A stretch of 47,779 nucleotides of DNA, from IMG/VR virus record IMGVR_UViG_3300028398_000002, positions 1 to 47,779 of that record. One strand, 5' to 3'. Positions 7,130-15,264 of this stretch are shown piece by piece (the stretch's first letter is position 1; each line of letters starts with the position of its first letter). The notes under the pieces are model-generated. The model was given only the letters and a program-made list of their open reading frames with translations, did not search any database and was not told where the DNA came from. Made by a program: the position numbers and the translations under genes. The DNA is from a virus.

Positions 7130-7786
7130 ATGAAATTGAACGACATTATAAAGATAATGAAACCATTTGCGGCGACTGCATCTACTCCAATGAGATATAA
7201 AGAGCATTGCAGAGACGAAATGGTTTACATCTATGGCAGCCCAAAAGGGCTGGTAGCGAGTAACCTTTACGCTTTTTTGTGGGTAGGCGTGCCAGCCGAT
7301 CGGTCAGGATTGATTAGGGTTCGACCAAACGACTCGACTGACGGTGTGCTAACTACGTCGTTAGGGTCGGCTCCTGCATTACTATCGTTGACGCCTGTAG
7401 TAATACATAAATGGGAGTTAGCTATTAAAGGTCACGAGGAAACAAAACATTATACGTTTGACGATTTCGGAGATTCAAATTTACGTTTAGCGGATATAAT
7501 GAGCTTTACTGCTACACATTCGAAAATAATTTATTCGGTAGCGTTAGAGCCGCTCATAAAATTTGTCAAAAATAAAAATGTTTCAATCAGCACGATAGGG
7601 ATACCTGATGACTCGAATAGAAACGTTTTGTTTCTTGCCGGAAAGATTAAAAAATCCGATACAAGCGTACCGTTTGTAGCGTCGTTTTCGCTACTCGATG
7701 TAAACTACGAGCACAATCAAACTTACGATAAAAAGCGGGTGACGAAAGTGCTTAACTCTATTGAAACTTTTGGAGGTGTAAAATGA
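7130..7786 (+). CDS. Hypothetical early protein (218 aa)
   Basis: ATG 7130 follows AAGGAGGTGCAAA. The 218-residue product seems soluble, with alternating strand-like segments and a C-terminal stretch (about 150-190) around SISTIGIPDD and VPFVASFSLLDV. It interrupts the run of paralogues (6759 before, 7783 after) and is translationally coupled to the latter by a GGVK-stop/ATGA overlap. I do not recognise a family; the strand-rich pattern alone does not justify a clamp or binding-protein label. Confidence 0.65.
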   Translation: MKLNDIIKIMKPFAATASTPMRYKEHCRDEMVYIYGSPKGLVASNLYAFLWVGVPADRSGLIRVRPNDSTDGVLTTSLGSAPALLSLTPVVIHKWELAIKGHEETKHYTFDDFGDSNLRLADIMSFTATHSKIIYSVALEPLIKFVKNKNVSISTIGIPDDSNRNVLFLAGKIKKSDTSVPFVASFSLLDVNYEHNQTYDKKRVTKVLNSIETFGGVK

Positions 7787-8145
7787 ATGTAATTTTCGAT
7801 CACGAAAAAGAGAAGATTACGGATGCGGTCGGTGTAACTGACTTTGCCGCTGCAATGGAAAAACCGCTTTCGGAAATGAGCGACACGGAAAGAGTCGCTA
7901 TGGCCGGAATTGGTTTACAATCGATATTGAAGCGTGACGAGTTTGACGGTTTGTGCTTTTTCATAGAAAAAGAGCGCGGTATACTAATTTCAGAGCAATT
8001 TAGAGATTGGTTGAGGAATAACTCTAAAATTACGAAAATTTTGGAATTAATGGTAAAAGTATACCCTGAACTAATTGAAAAGTTGGCGTTCATAGGCTAT
8101 CTACGGGCGGCAACTTACTACACATACAATAATGAGGAGGTGTGA
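7783..8145 (+). CDS. Early paralogous family protein B
   Basis: 120 residues. It is closest to the next gene: both begin MNVxFDH, have AVGVTD at about 16-21 and the segment MSDTERVAMAGIG (LTDNEKVALAGIG in the neighbour), then a C-terminal block with IEKLAFIG. Start is ATG 7783, overlapping the previous TGA. The two are clearly products of gene duplication that have diverged. Confidence 0.75.
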   Translation: MNVIFDHEKEKITDAVGVTDFAAAMEKPLSEMSDTERVAMAGIGLQSILKRDEFDGLCFFIEKERGILISEQFRDWLRNNSKITKILELMVKVYPELIEKLAFIGYLRAATYYTYNNEEV

Positions 8146-8146
8146 A

Positions 8147-8512
8147 ATGAATGTGAAATTTGATCATACAAAAGACCAAATTGATAAAGCCGTAGGTGTG
8201 ACTGATACGTTTGCGTTGGTACAAAAATCGTTTTCGAAACTAACGGATAACGAAAAAGTGGCGTTAGCGGGTATCGGTTATAACGTGTTGAGAGCCGACG
8301 AAAATAAACTATTGAGTTTCATATTTAATATTGAAGCGGATGTAGGTTCCGCTGCGTGCGTAAAAATTGGCGAAACGATAGCGAATGAAACGAAAGTGTC
8401 GAAAGTTCTTGAAACTCTTATGAACGAATATCCTGATTCGATAGATAAATTAGCTTTTATCGGGCGAATAGAGCTACTGTCGAAAATTTTAAATGAGAAA
8501 GAGGAGGTGTAA
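8147..8512 (+). CDS. Early paralogous family protein C
   Basis: 121 residues from ATG 8147 after GAGGAGGTGTGAA. It is a paralogue of the preceding gene along its whole length (MNVKFDH, AVGVTD, LTDNEKVALAGIG, IDKLAFIG). It ends EEV-stop, again encoding the ribosome binding site of the next family member. Function unknown. Confidence 0.75.
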   Translation: MNVKFDHTKDQIDKAVGVTDTFALVQKSFSKLTDNEKVALAGIGYNVLRADENKLLSFIFNIEADVGSAACVKIGETIANETKVSKVLETLMNEYPDSIDKLAFIGRIELLSKILNEKEEV

Positions 8513-8513
8513 A

Positions 8514-8897
8514 ATGAATATAAAATTTAACCATAGCGGAGAAACAATATTCAATGCGTTCAACGTACCGAACGACAGAGAAGGTCATATTTTGGTAGAC
8601 AAGCTTGAAACGTTGAGCGATAACGAAAAAGGGCTGCTGATTGGCTTAGCTTTGACGGCAGCCGATAATGCAGAACAACAGTTCGCGTTTGAACTATCAG
8701 AGCTGAACAATAGTGCTTTTATGACCGAATACACACGGTTGAACCGTCGCGTAGCAAATACTCTAATTTCAAAAGCAGTGGAGAATCTATGTTACGATTA
8801 CTCGGAAAATGAATTAGATGTAATGGTACGTGTTTCACGAGTAATACTCCGTCACATTGCATATCATAACGTTAAAGGAGGTAATAATGAGGAATGA
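8514..8897 (+). CDS. Early paralogous family protein D
   Basis: 127 residues from ATG 8514. It shares MNIKFNH, an AF-V motif and LETLSDNEKGLLIGLAL with the other three paralogues and is closest to the first one (6759) in its C-terminal half (…LISKAVENL… versus …ISEVVDELF…). The end of the gene overlaps the start of the HTH gene by 11 bases, and its codons for KGG supply that gene's ribosome binding site. Confidence 0.75.
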   Translation: MNIKFNHSGETIFNAFNVPNDREGHILVDKLETLSDNEKGLLIGLALTAADNAEQQFAFELSELNNSAFMTEYTRLNRRVANTLISKAVENLCYDYSENELDVMVRVSRVILRHIAYHNVKGGNNEE

Positions 8898-9063
8898 GGT
8901 TAAACTTTCTAACGTAGCACGCGCTACAGGCGTGCCACAACGTACGCTTTACGAGTGGAAACGTACGCGGCGGAAACTATTTGATGTTTTGATCGAGTGG
9001 TATGTTAAAATATATCTACCGAAAACACTGAACGGAGAAAAAAGTGTGTCCGGCGACGTTTAA
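8887..9063 (+). CDS. Small helix-turn-helix DNA-binding protein
   Basis: 58 residues from ATG 8887 after AAAGGAGGTAATA; a longer in-frame start would lack this signal. Residues 6-25 (KLSNVARATGVPQRTLYEWK) form a clear helix-turn-helix with the recognition helix QRTLYEWKRTRRKL, followed by a basic stretch. It is probably a phage transcriptional regulator. The operator is unknown; the palindromes at 4675-4722 and 79-138 are candidate targets. Confidence 0.7.
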   Translation: MRNEVKLSNVARATGVPQRTLYEWKRTRRKLFDVLIEWYVKIYLPKTLNGEKSVSGDV

Positions 9064-9280
9064 ATTGGCATTCCACGCGGTAGCGTGGTGTATGTCTCCG
9101 CCGCAATGGGTTGATATAGCGTTTTGTTTGCCTAATGCGCCGGATAAACACGGGATAGCGTGCGTAAAAAGCGGCAATGAGTTAAAGAGCGTCAATGTAG
9201 AAATGGCTACGGTAAAAGGCCGTGAAATCTTTGTGATCGATAGGTGTGACAATGTTGAAGCTGCGGAAATGGCAAAGTGA
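9044..9280 (+). CDS. Hypothetical protein (78 aa), GTG start
   Basis: GTG 9044 follows GGAG at 9034-9037 and overlaps the end of the HTH gene by 20 bases. The product is 78 residues, with an AFHAVAWCMSPPQWVDIAF stretch near its N-terminus. It overlaps the helicase start by 29 bases. Start signal and tight packing support it, but it has no recognised family. Confidence 0.5.
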   Translation: MCPATFKLAFHAVAWCMSPPQWVDIAFCLPNAPDKHGIACVKSGNELKSVNVEMATVKGREIFVIDRCDNVEAAEMAK

Positions 9281-10460
9281 GTTCATAGCGTGGTACAGCA
9301 AAAACTGCGATCAACGCCCATCCGTGTATTTGCACGGTGATTTGGGCACGGGTAAAACTATCGGAGCGTTAGCGTTGTTAGCCAAACTCGATTTAAAGCC
9401 GGATAATTTTTTCATTTTGGCGCCGCTTTCGGCTCATCCGTCGTGGCAAAACGACGCTAAACATTTCAATATTGAAATCAAGCCGAATAAAAATCTATTT
9501 ACCTATGAAAAGTTTGTGCGTTTAACCAAAATTCCGGTTGTAAAATTTATCGTTTGCGACGAAGCGCACCGTCTTAAAAACGTCGAGGCTAAAATCACAA
9601 AAAGATTGTGGAAATATTATCGAGACATCCCAAAACTTTTGATGTCCGGCACTATGGCCGATCGCGAATATGAGCTATTTTCACAATTTCGATTGATTGA
9701 CAAAAAACTATTTGGCGATTTGAGTTGGACTAAGTTCAAACGTAAATACTTTTTCGTAGACTCTTACGGTCGGCCGACGGCGCTATTATCAAAAGAAGCG
9801 CGTAATGAGATAATTGAAACAATTCAGCCATACATTTACCGCGTGTCGCTTGATGATGTCGAAATGCCGGAATTGGCGTGTCTCTATACGAAATTACCAC
9901 CGTCTAAAAAGATCATTGAGAAATGGCGCGATTTCGAATCGGAAATTGAAAATCCGATCGCGTCATTTACCCGCGAATACGCTATCGCTCAGGGTATTGA
10001 CCCTGAAACCGGAGAGCTTTTCGACAAAACCAAAATAGACTGGGTGTTGGATTTCTTGCAAGACAACCCAAAAACAATTGTGTTTTCATATTTTCGCGCT
10101 CCGGTACTTGAAATCAAAAAGCGTTTAGGGGATAAATTTTTCTATGTTTTAGGAGACTATAAAAATGACGTCGAAAGTATATTGACCGCCGGAAATCGAC
10201 CAGTAATCGCTACATACGCTATTGCGGAGGGTATCAATTTACAACACAATTATAACACGTTGTTATATATGAGTTTGCCGCTTGCATATCGATCGTATTA
10301 CCAATCGAGGGGGCGTGTGTATCGTAGCGGACAGAAATATAAAGTCGTAGCTCAACATATTTTGATGCAGCCGATCGACTACGAAGTGAAGCGTATTATC
10401 GACAAAAAAGAGGAACTGGCGGAATATCTACGACATAGACCCGTAGCGGGATACAAATAG
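9252..10460 (+). CDS. SNF2-like superfamily 2 helicase
   Basis: The 402-residue ATPase probably translocates on or unwinds DNA during replication or recombination. Motif I is GDLGTGKT (about residues 27-34), motif II DEAH (about 97-100, in VCDEAHRLKN), motif III SGT, and motif VI is in QSRGRVYRSGQ near 350, an arrangement typical of compact phage SNF2-type helicases. ATG 9252 is preferred over GTG 9246 because TAGG lies 7 bases upstream. It heads the block with dUTPase, VRR-NUC nuclease and DNA polymerase. Confidence 0.88.
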   Translation: MLKLRKWQSEFIAWYSKNCDQRPSVYLHGDLGTGKTIGALALLAKLDLKPDNFFILAPLSAHPSWQNDAKHFNIEIKPNKNLFTYEKFVRLTKIPVVKFIVCDEAHRLKNVEAKITKRLWKYYRDIPKLLMSGTMADREYELFSQFRLIDKKLFGDLSWTKFKRKYFFVDSYGRPTALLSKEARNEIIETIQPYIYRVSLDDVEMPELACLYTKLPPSKKIIEKWRDFESEIENPIASFTREYAIAQGIDPETGELFDKTKIDWVLDFLQDNPKTIVFSYFRAPVLEIKKRLGDKFFYVLGDYKNDVESILTAGNRPVIATYAIAEGINLQHNYNTLLYMSLPLAYRSYYQSRGRVYRSGQKYKVVAQHILMQPIDYEVKRIIDKKEELAEYLRHRPVAGYK

Positions 10461-10470
10461 GAGGTGTAAA

Positions 10471-10740
10471 ATGAAGGATAAAAATATAGCTGAGGCGGAG
10501 AAATTAATTTATCTAATACAAGATGAGATAGATAAATATATTTCTACCAATAGAAAACCACCAAATGTCATTTTAGTCGATGAGGCTACATATATAACGA
10601 TAAAGCGTTATGCAAATGAGGTATTTCCGAGATTGAGCCCTTTATTCATAGAAAATTGTTTTGACAGAGTTGATACGTTATTCGGCTTGCCCTTAGCGGT
10701 TTTTTACGGTGTTAAGGGTCGGGTTTTGAAAGTATTTTGA
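10471..10740 (+). CDS. Hypothetical protein (89 aa)
   Basis: ATG 10471 follows AGGAGGTGTAAA. The 89-residue product has an N-terminal helix and then a compact alpha/beta pattern (NVILVDEATYITIKRY, DTLFGLPLAVF). It lies between the helicase and dUTPase in the replication block. No family was recognised. Confidence 0.65.
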   Translation: MKDKNIAEAEKLIYLIQDEIDKYISTNRKPPNVILVDEATYITIKRYANEVFPRLSPLFIENCFDRVDTLFGLPLAVFYGVKGRVLKVF

Positions 10741-10753
10741 TAAGGAGGTGTAT

Positions 10754-10984
10754 ATGAAAAGGTTTAATGTGATTGTACATTACACGGTTGTGAAACAAAA
10801 CGGTGAAACGGTTGAAAGCGGAGATTTGTCGTATAGCAGCGTAAGTAATACGACTTTTGACGAAACGATACCGGATATAGTATCGGATGTAACATTTGCA
10901 TTATCGAAAGCTCACAATTTCGAAAACAATCAACGTGCGCTATATCTTGAAATAATACCGATAAAGGAGAGTTCCAATGTTTAA
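10754..10984 (+). CDS. Hypothetical protein (76 aa)
   Basis: ATG 10754 is preceded by AAGGAGG 6 bases upstream; the in-frame GTG at 10748 overlaps that signal and is rejected. The product is strand-rich (RFNVIVHYTVVKQNGETVESG) with a C-terminal helix. It overlaps the dUTPase start by 8 bases, so the two are probably co-translated. Unknown function. Confidence 0.65.
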   Translation: MKRFNVIVHYTVVKQNGETVESGDLSYSSVSNTTFDETIPDIVSDVTFALSKAHNFENNQRALYLEIIPIKESSNV

Positions 10985-11414
10985 AGTTAAAGATAGTCGG
11001 TTTTTACCGCAACGTCAAACGGCTCATAGCGCCGGACTCGATGTTAAAGCGCGGAGTATTATATGCTGTCATCCACAACGAATAGCTTTCGTTCCGATAG
11101 GTGTGTGGATTGATCAATCGTCACACGATTATTTTGAATTACGTGAAACTCACTATATCGGATTGTATATCCGATCTTCGTTGGCTAAAAAAGGTTTGAT
11201 GCTGGCAAATGGAACCGGAATTATAGACATGGATTATCCGAATGAAATTATGATGATGATTTACAACGCCGGAACCGATTCATATACGATAATGGAAGGA
11301 GATCGAATCGGTCAAATAATCATTCAGCCACACAATTCGGCTCAAATTGCTGAAGGTTGGGAGTGTGTAACCGATACGCGCGAGGGCGGTTTTGGTTCGA
11401 CAGGTAAATCGTGA
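10977..11414 (+). CDS. dut: dUTP diphosphatase
   Basis: 145 residues, the usual length of a trimeric dUTPase, converting dUTP to dUMP and pyrophosphate. All five motifs are visible: AGLDVKA (19-25), RSSLAKKG (about 68-75), GIIDMDYPNEI (about 81-91), EGDRIGQ, and the C-terminal REGGFGSTG. It keeps uracil out of phage DNA and feeds dUMP to the ThyX encoded at 17537. Confidence 0.93.
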   Translation: MFKVKDSRFLPQRQTAHSAGLDVKARSIICCHPQRIAFVPIGVWIDQSSHDYFELRETHYIGLYIRSSLAKKGLMLANGTGIIDMDYPNEIMMMIYNAGTDSYTIMEGDRIGQIIIQPHNSAQIAEGWECVTDTREGGFGSTGKS

Positions 11415-11427
11415 AAGGAGGTGCAAA

Positions 11428-11436
11428 ATGACATAA
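11428..11436 (+). other. Two-codon minigene ATG-ACA-TAA with full ribosome binding site
   Basis: AAAGGAGGTGCAAA, the strongest initiation signal type of this genome, is followed by ATG ACA TAA, nine bases before the start of the nuclease gene at 11446. It could be an accident of gene loss, a device for reinitiation at 11446, or a minigene comparable to the lambda bar minigenes (ATG ATA TAA). Confidence 0.5.
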
Positions 11437-11445
11437 AGGATTTTT

Positions 11446-11784
11446 ATGAAACCAGTATACACAAAAATCTGGGAGTACACACCGCCAAAACCGAAACGTT
11501 TCGAAGCTGAAAAAGAAACGTATCAATACTTTAAACGTGTGATCGGTTTTAAAGGTGGATTTAAATTGTACTCTCCCGTACTTCGTGGATTGCCGGATTT
11601 TGTAGTTACGGAGTTACAACACGAAAAGTTAAATGCGGGCTTTTATGAGGTCAAATTTAAAAATAATTGGCTTCGGCCGACGCAGGAAAAGATACTTTTC
11701 GAGTTGTCTAAAATAGCTCCTGTTTATGTTGTCAATATTCAAGTCGACGGCAGTTTAGCCGTTAAACAGTTAATACGTTTTTAA
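11446..11784 (+). CDS. VRR-NUC family nuclease
   Basis: 112 residues with the PD-(D/E)xK pattern of VRR-NUC enzymes: RGLPDFVV (about 44-51), FYEVKFKNNWLRPTQEKIL (about 65-83). The catalytic set would be D48, E67 and K69, with Q79 from the following helix. Phage members cut branched DNA, such as Holliday junctions. It lies between dUTPase and the polymerase. Its own signal is only AAAGGA, so translation probably depends partly on the minigene upstream. Confidence 0.82.
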   Translation: MKPVYTKIWEYTPPKPKRFEAEKETYQYFKRVIGFKGGFKLYSPVLRGLPDFVVTELQHEKLNAGFYEVKFKNNWLRPTQEKILFELSKIAPVYVVNIQVDGSLAVKQLIRF

Positions 11785-11829
11785 GCGTATTGATGATAAA
11801 ATAAAATATATCTTAAATAGGAGGTCATT

Positions 11830-12342
11830 ATGAGTAAATTCATAGTAGTTACCGAAGAGGTTGGCAATAGCCCGTTTAAACAATTTAAATTTGAAGAAGT
11901 CGGCACGTCTTTGCCGATACTTTTGATGTCTCTTGGTGATGCTACATCACCGGAATATGGTGATTTTGTTGTGCTTCAAGGACTTCAATTTAACCCTGAG
12001 GCGAAAAGTTTGGATGAGTTGATCGAAACGGCTCAACTCGTAAGCTTTCCGAACCAGACCGTTTTGAATAATAAAATACAAAGCGGCGCTATGAGGCTAC
12101 GTGAACCGTATATTATCACTCTAAAATGGAAAAAAGGTGATAAGTATGACAACGGCAAAAAAGTTTGCAAGTCGAACGGCTATGAAGTCGTTCATGTCGT
12201 ATTCAAAGACGACGTAAAAGAAAAGCTAATAGAGCGCTATCATCAACTATTGGGTGAAAACGAGTCACTCGTGGCGGCTACGGTTCCGGTAGATGAGTCG
12301 GTAGAAACCGATAGTAAATCAGTATACGAGCCGAAACTTTAA
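11830..12342 (+). CDS. Replication-block protein of unknown function
   Basis: 170 residues from ATG 11830 after TAGGAGGTCATT. The N-terminal 130 residues look mixed alpha/beta, and the tail (from about 145) is acidic and low-complexity (VPVDESVETDSKSVYEPKL). A soluble core with an acidic tail next to the DNA polymerase would fit a single-stranded DNA-binding protein, but no OB-fold signature can be pointed to. The hairpin at 12345-12360 follows directly. Confidence 0.6.
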   Translation: MSKFIVVTEEVGNSPFKQFKFEEVGTSLPILLMSLGDATSPEYGDFVVLQGLQFNPEAKSLDELIETAQLVSFPNQTVLNNKIQSGAMRLREPYIITLKWKKGDKYDNGKKVCKSNGYEVVHVVFKDDVKEKLIERYHQLLGENESLVAATVPVDESVETDSKSVYEPKL

Positions 12343-12344
12343 TA

Positions 12345-12360
12345 GCCCGCTTTCGCGGGC
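12345..12360 (+). promoter_or_regulatory. Hairpin abutting the polymerase ribosome binding site
   Basis: GCCCGC-TTTC-GCGGGC forms a 6-bp GC stem whose last base touches GGGAGGTG, the ribosome binding site of the polymerase at 12373. There is no T-run after it, so it is not a normal terminator. A stem in this place could limit polymerase translation; T4 polymerase binds such a hairpin in its own mRNA. Confidence 0.55.
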
Positions 12361-12372
12361 GGGAGGTGTAAA

Positions 12373-14112
12373 ATGAAAGTAAAATTAACGTCTTTGCCAG
12401 CGTCGCTTTCTGGTAAGTATGTATTTCTCGATACGGAAACAGTCGGGCTATATGGAAAAATCCGACTGGTTCAAATGTACGTTTGTGAGCCGCATAAAGA
12501 GCGCGGCGACTTGTTTCTCATAGATTGTTTCACGACGCCCGTCGTAAAGGTAATTTCTCTATTGTACGAAGCCGAAAAATTGATCGGCCATAACCTGCTT
12601 TACGATTTTCACTGCTTAAAGCAATGCGGCTTCAATGTTGATGAAGTGAATTTTGACGATACGTTTCTACTATCGCGTTTATCTAAACCTATGTGGGAGA
12701 AGTACGGGTTAGATAGATGTCTACAAAATGTTTTAGGAATTGATATTTATGCAAAGTATCTGGGTGAAGATGCTAAAAAACGACTTCAGCGTAGCAAATG
12801 GGACGGTGAGCTGCTTGATGAGCAACTATTATATGCAGCGCTTGATGTTGTGTATCTGCCGGAATTGTACTCTAAAATCTCCCACGCGAGTAAAATGATT
12901 AGTTATGAATTAGATAAACGTACGGTAGTTAATTTTGTGAAGATGGCTGGTAAACTTCCGGTAGACGTCGAGGCTATGACGGAATCGAAGCGTTCGTATG
13001 AAACACAAATATTGGAAATGAACGTACCGATTAACGTCAATTCATTTAAACAAGTTAGAGAATATCTTGACAGTGACGAAAGTGATGATGACGCGCTGGC
13101 ACGCCTATCGGCTGATACGAGTGTACCTGAAAGAGCCGCACGCGCTAAAAATGTCAGGCAAACTCGAAAATTGAGAAAACTAATCTCTTTTATAGATTCG
13201 TATTTGCCGCGAATAGATGATGACGGCTACATACACGGTCATCTTAATCTATCCCCGATCACTGGCCGAAGTGGGTGTGATGAGGTCAATCTTCAGCAGA
13301 TACCGTCAACGCTGAAATCACTTTTCAAATCTAAAGATAAATTTTTAATATATGCCGATTTTTCAAATTTGGAGTTGCGGACATTTGCCGCTGTAGTAGG
13401 TGATGAAACAATGGCGACTCTATTGAAAAGCGGTGTGGATATGCACCGCTATGTTGCGGCGTTTCTTTTTGAAAAGAGTGAAGATGAGGTGACTAAAAAA
13501 GAGCGGAAAATAGCTAAAACGTTTAATTTCAGTTCGCTATATGGTGCAAATTGGGTTAAAAAGCAGGCTATTCTGTTAAAACAGACTGGTATCTATCTAC
13601 CGGATGACGAGATGGAAAAATTGCATCTACGTTGGTTTCAACTTTTCCCTACAGTTTGGCGCTGGCATAGAGAAAGTGCCAAAAAACAACGTGCCGGAAT
13701 GTTTACGAGCACACCGCTGGGCCGTGAAGTTTTTGCGAATAGGCTAAATATGTGGCTAAACGTCCCGATTCAAGGTGCAGGAGCCGAAATTGCAAAACTT
13801 GCGTTGAATTATATGTTGAAACATATCGACCCTGAAAAGTTTTTACTTTTTGTACACGATAGTTATACGCTTGAAAGCGCTACGGAAAGAGACGCTATCG
13901 AGATAGCTAAACACGTTGCGCACGCTATGGCAGCCGCGTGGCGTGAATATATGCCGTTATGCGCTATTCAAGATATTCCTATGCCGATAGATGTCGATAT
14001 AGCGCCGCCCAATGTTTCGTGGGCGGAGCTTCAAGAAGGCGAAAATATTTGCGGCCGCGTGACCGCGACAGGATTAATTGGCTCAAAAATAGAACTTAAA
14101 AAGGAGGTGTGA
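12373..14112 (+). CDS. Family A DNA polymerase with 3'-5' exonuclease
   Basis: The 579-residue enzyme is a replicative Pol I-type polymerase. Its exonuclease domain has D20-x-E22 (DTETVGL), D78 in HNLLYDFH and Y154/D158 in YAALDVVY. The polymerase domain has motif A ADFSNLELR (near 330), motif B KTFNFSSLYG (near 380) and motif C VHDSY (near 493). In motif C the usual HDE is HDS, while the metal-binding Asp remains. It has no 5' nuclease domain, as is normal for phage enzymes. It ends KEV-stop and is coupled to the following nuclease. Confidence 0.92.
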   Translation: MKVKLTSLPASLSGKYVFLDTETVGLYGKIRLVQMYVCEPHKERGDLFLIDCFTTPVVKVISLLYEAEKLIGHNLLYDFHCLKQCGFNVDEVNFDDTFLLSRLSKPMWEKYGLDRCLQNVLGIDIYAKYLGEDAKKRLQRSKWDGELLDEQLLYAALDVVYLPELYSKISHASKMISYELDKRTVVNFVKMAGKLPVDVEAMTESKRSYETQILEMNVPINVNSFKQVREYLDSDESDDDALARLSADTSVPERAARAKNVRQTRKLRKLISFIDSYLPRIDDDGYIHGHLNLSPITGRSGCDEVNLQQIPSTLKSLFKSKDKFLIYADFSNLELRTFAAVVGDETMATLLKSGVDMHRYVAAFLFEKSEDEVTKKERKIAKTFNFSSLYGANWVKKQAILLKQTGIYLPDDEMEKLHLRWFQLFPTVWRWHRESAKKQRAGMFTSTPLGREVFANRLNMWLNVPIQGAGAEIAKLALNYMLKHIDPEKFLLFVHDSYTLESATERDAIEIAKHVAHAMAAAWREYMPLCAIQDIPMPIDVDIAPPNVSWAELQEGENICGRVTATGLIGSKIELKKEV

Positions 14113-14114
14113 AA

Positions 14115-14891
14115 ATGGAAAAGATAACTATTCGGCCGTCATCAATTTCGACGTTTGTAAATTGCAATTATAAATGGTTTCGACATCATATCAAAGGCGA
14201 CCCCGTAATTCCAAATATACGAATGACGGTCGGGACGGCGGTGCATAAAGGCGCTGAAGTCGGCTATACAGAAAAAATGGTGCGCGGTTCGCTTCCGCCG
14301 CTTTCAGTGATGACGGATGCAGCGATAGAAACGTTTCACGAAAAATTGAAAGAGGATGAGCCGCAGCGTGACGACACGCCGCTGAATGATTGGGAGAAAA
14401 CGATCGTTACCGACATTGATCTATATGCCCCTATTATGAAAACGGTTACACCCGTTGCGGTTGAAAAGCGCTATGAAGTGCGGCTAAACAATCCGCATAT
14501 TGAAAGCGTTGCGGGTACTCTCGATATTGTATTACGCGGCGGAGTAGGTGACATCAAAACGACCGCGCGAAAAGCGACGCCTTCAAAATACGCTTTGCAA
14601 CTTTCAACTTATGCGCTTTTAGCGAGTAAAATCGAAAATAAAATCTACAACACAGCTGAAATTCACAATATAGTCCACGATAGAGATATATACGTAATGC
14701 CGCTACAATTAAAAATCGAGCAGGCGCGGTTTGTGATAAACAATATGATTGATAAAGTAAATGCGTATTTTGACGGTATCGCATCTGGTGAAACATTGTT
14801 TAGCGGCAATCCGGCGTCACCGTTGTGTAGTTCGAAATATTGTGAGCTTTATAATGAATGTCCGTTTGTAAAAGGAGGTGTGAAATGGTAG
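14115..14891 (+). CDS. Cas4/RecB-like PD-(D/E)xK nuclease with Fe-S cysteines
   Basis: 258 residues from ATG 14115 (AAGGAGGTG upstream). Nuclease motifs are HKG near 45, GTLDIVL near 135, GDIKT near 145 and a QLSTYALL helix. One Cys near the N-terminus (VNCNYKWF) and three in the C-terminal CSSKYCELYNEC match the four-Cys iron-sulfur arrangement of Cas4/AddB-like nucleases. It probably resects or processes DNA ends during replication or recombination, working with the polymerase upstream. Confidence 0.85.
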   Translation: MEKITIRPSSISTFVNCNYKWFRHHIKGDPVIPNIRMTVGTAVHKGAEVGYTEKMVRGSLPPLSVMTDAAIETFHEKLKEDEPQRDDTPLNDWEKTIVTDIDLYAPIMKTVTPVAVEKRYEVRLNNPHIESVAGTLDIVLRGGVGDIKTTARKATPSKYALQLSTYALLASKIENKIYNTAEIHNIVHDRDIYVMPLQLKIEQARFVINNMIDKVNAYFDGIASGETLFSGNPASPLCSSKYCELYNECPFVKGGVKW

Positions 14892-14968
14892 AGAAATATT
14901 ATCGCGAATTGATTTTGATAATTGTGTTGATAGGCGTGGTTATTGGAATGTTGCAGGAGATAAAATGA
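14885..14968 (+). CDS. Single-span membrane micropeptide (27 aa)
   Basis: ATG 14885 follows AGGAGGTGTGAA encoded in the end of the nuclease gene. The frame gives 27 residues with a basic N-terminus (MVEKYYRE) and one hydrophobic segment (LILIIVLIGVVIGML). Its stop overlaps the next ATG (ATGA). Ribosome binding site and coupling support it as real. Confidence 0.6.
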   Translation: MVEKYYRELILIIVLIGVVIGMLQEIK

Positions 14969-15264
14969 AACGGTTTGATTATTCTATCGAAGAGATTTAC
15001 GATTGCAGCTTTGAAGAGTTTTGCCGACGTGCGTATATAAGTCCCGAAACGTTCATTCGATTGATAGAAGCTGAGATTGAAATTTTAACCGATGCGCGGA
15101 TTCGATTAGGCGAAAAGTTTAAACGGGTCGATCTTTTCTCTAAAGAGTGGGATTACTATAACGGACTGTTATGCGAAATTAACAAGCGTATCGAGTCGAA
15201 ACAAGCTAAACGTCGAAAATATCTCTTAGCATTTAGGAGGTTAAACAATGCTGATCAGAGCTAA
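14965..15264 (+). CDS. Hypothetical protein (99 aa)
   Basis: 99 residues from ATG 14965 after CAGGAG. It is charged and mostly helical, with a long helix at about 30-60 (IRLIEAEIEILTDARIRLG) and a basic C-terminus (KQAKRRKYLLAFRR). It overlaps the next gene by 17 bases. No family recognised. Confidence 0.65.
   Translation: MKRFDYSIEEIYDCSFEEFCRRAYISPETFIRLIEAEIEILTDARIRLGEKFKRVDLFSKEWDYYNGLLCEINKRIESKQAKRRKYLLAFRRLNNADQS

Noticed and set aside
7130-7786. Sliding clamp-like assignment for the 218-residue early protein
   Set aside because: Only a vague alternation of strands; no clamp motif can be pointed to.
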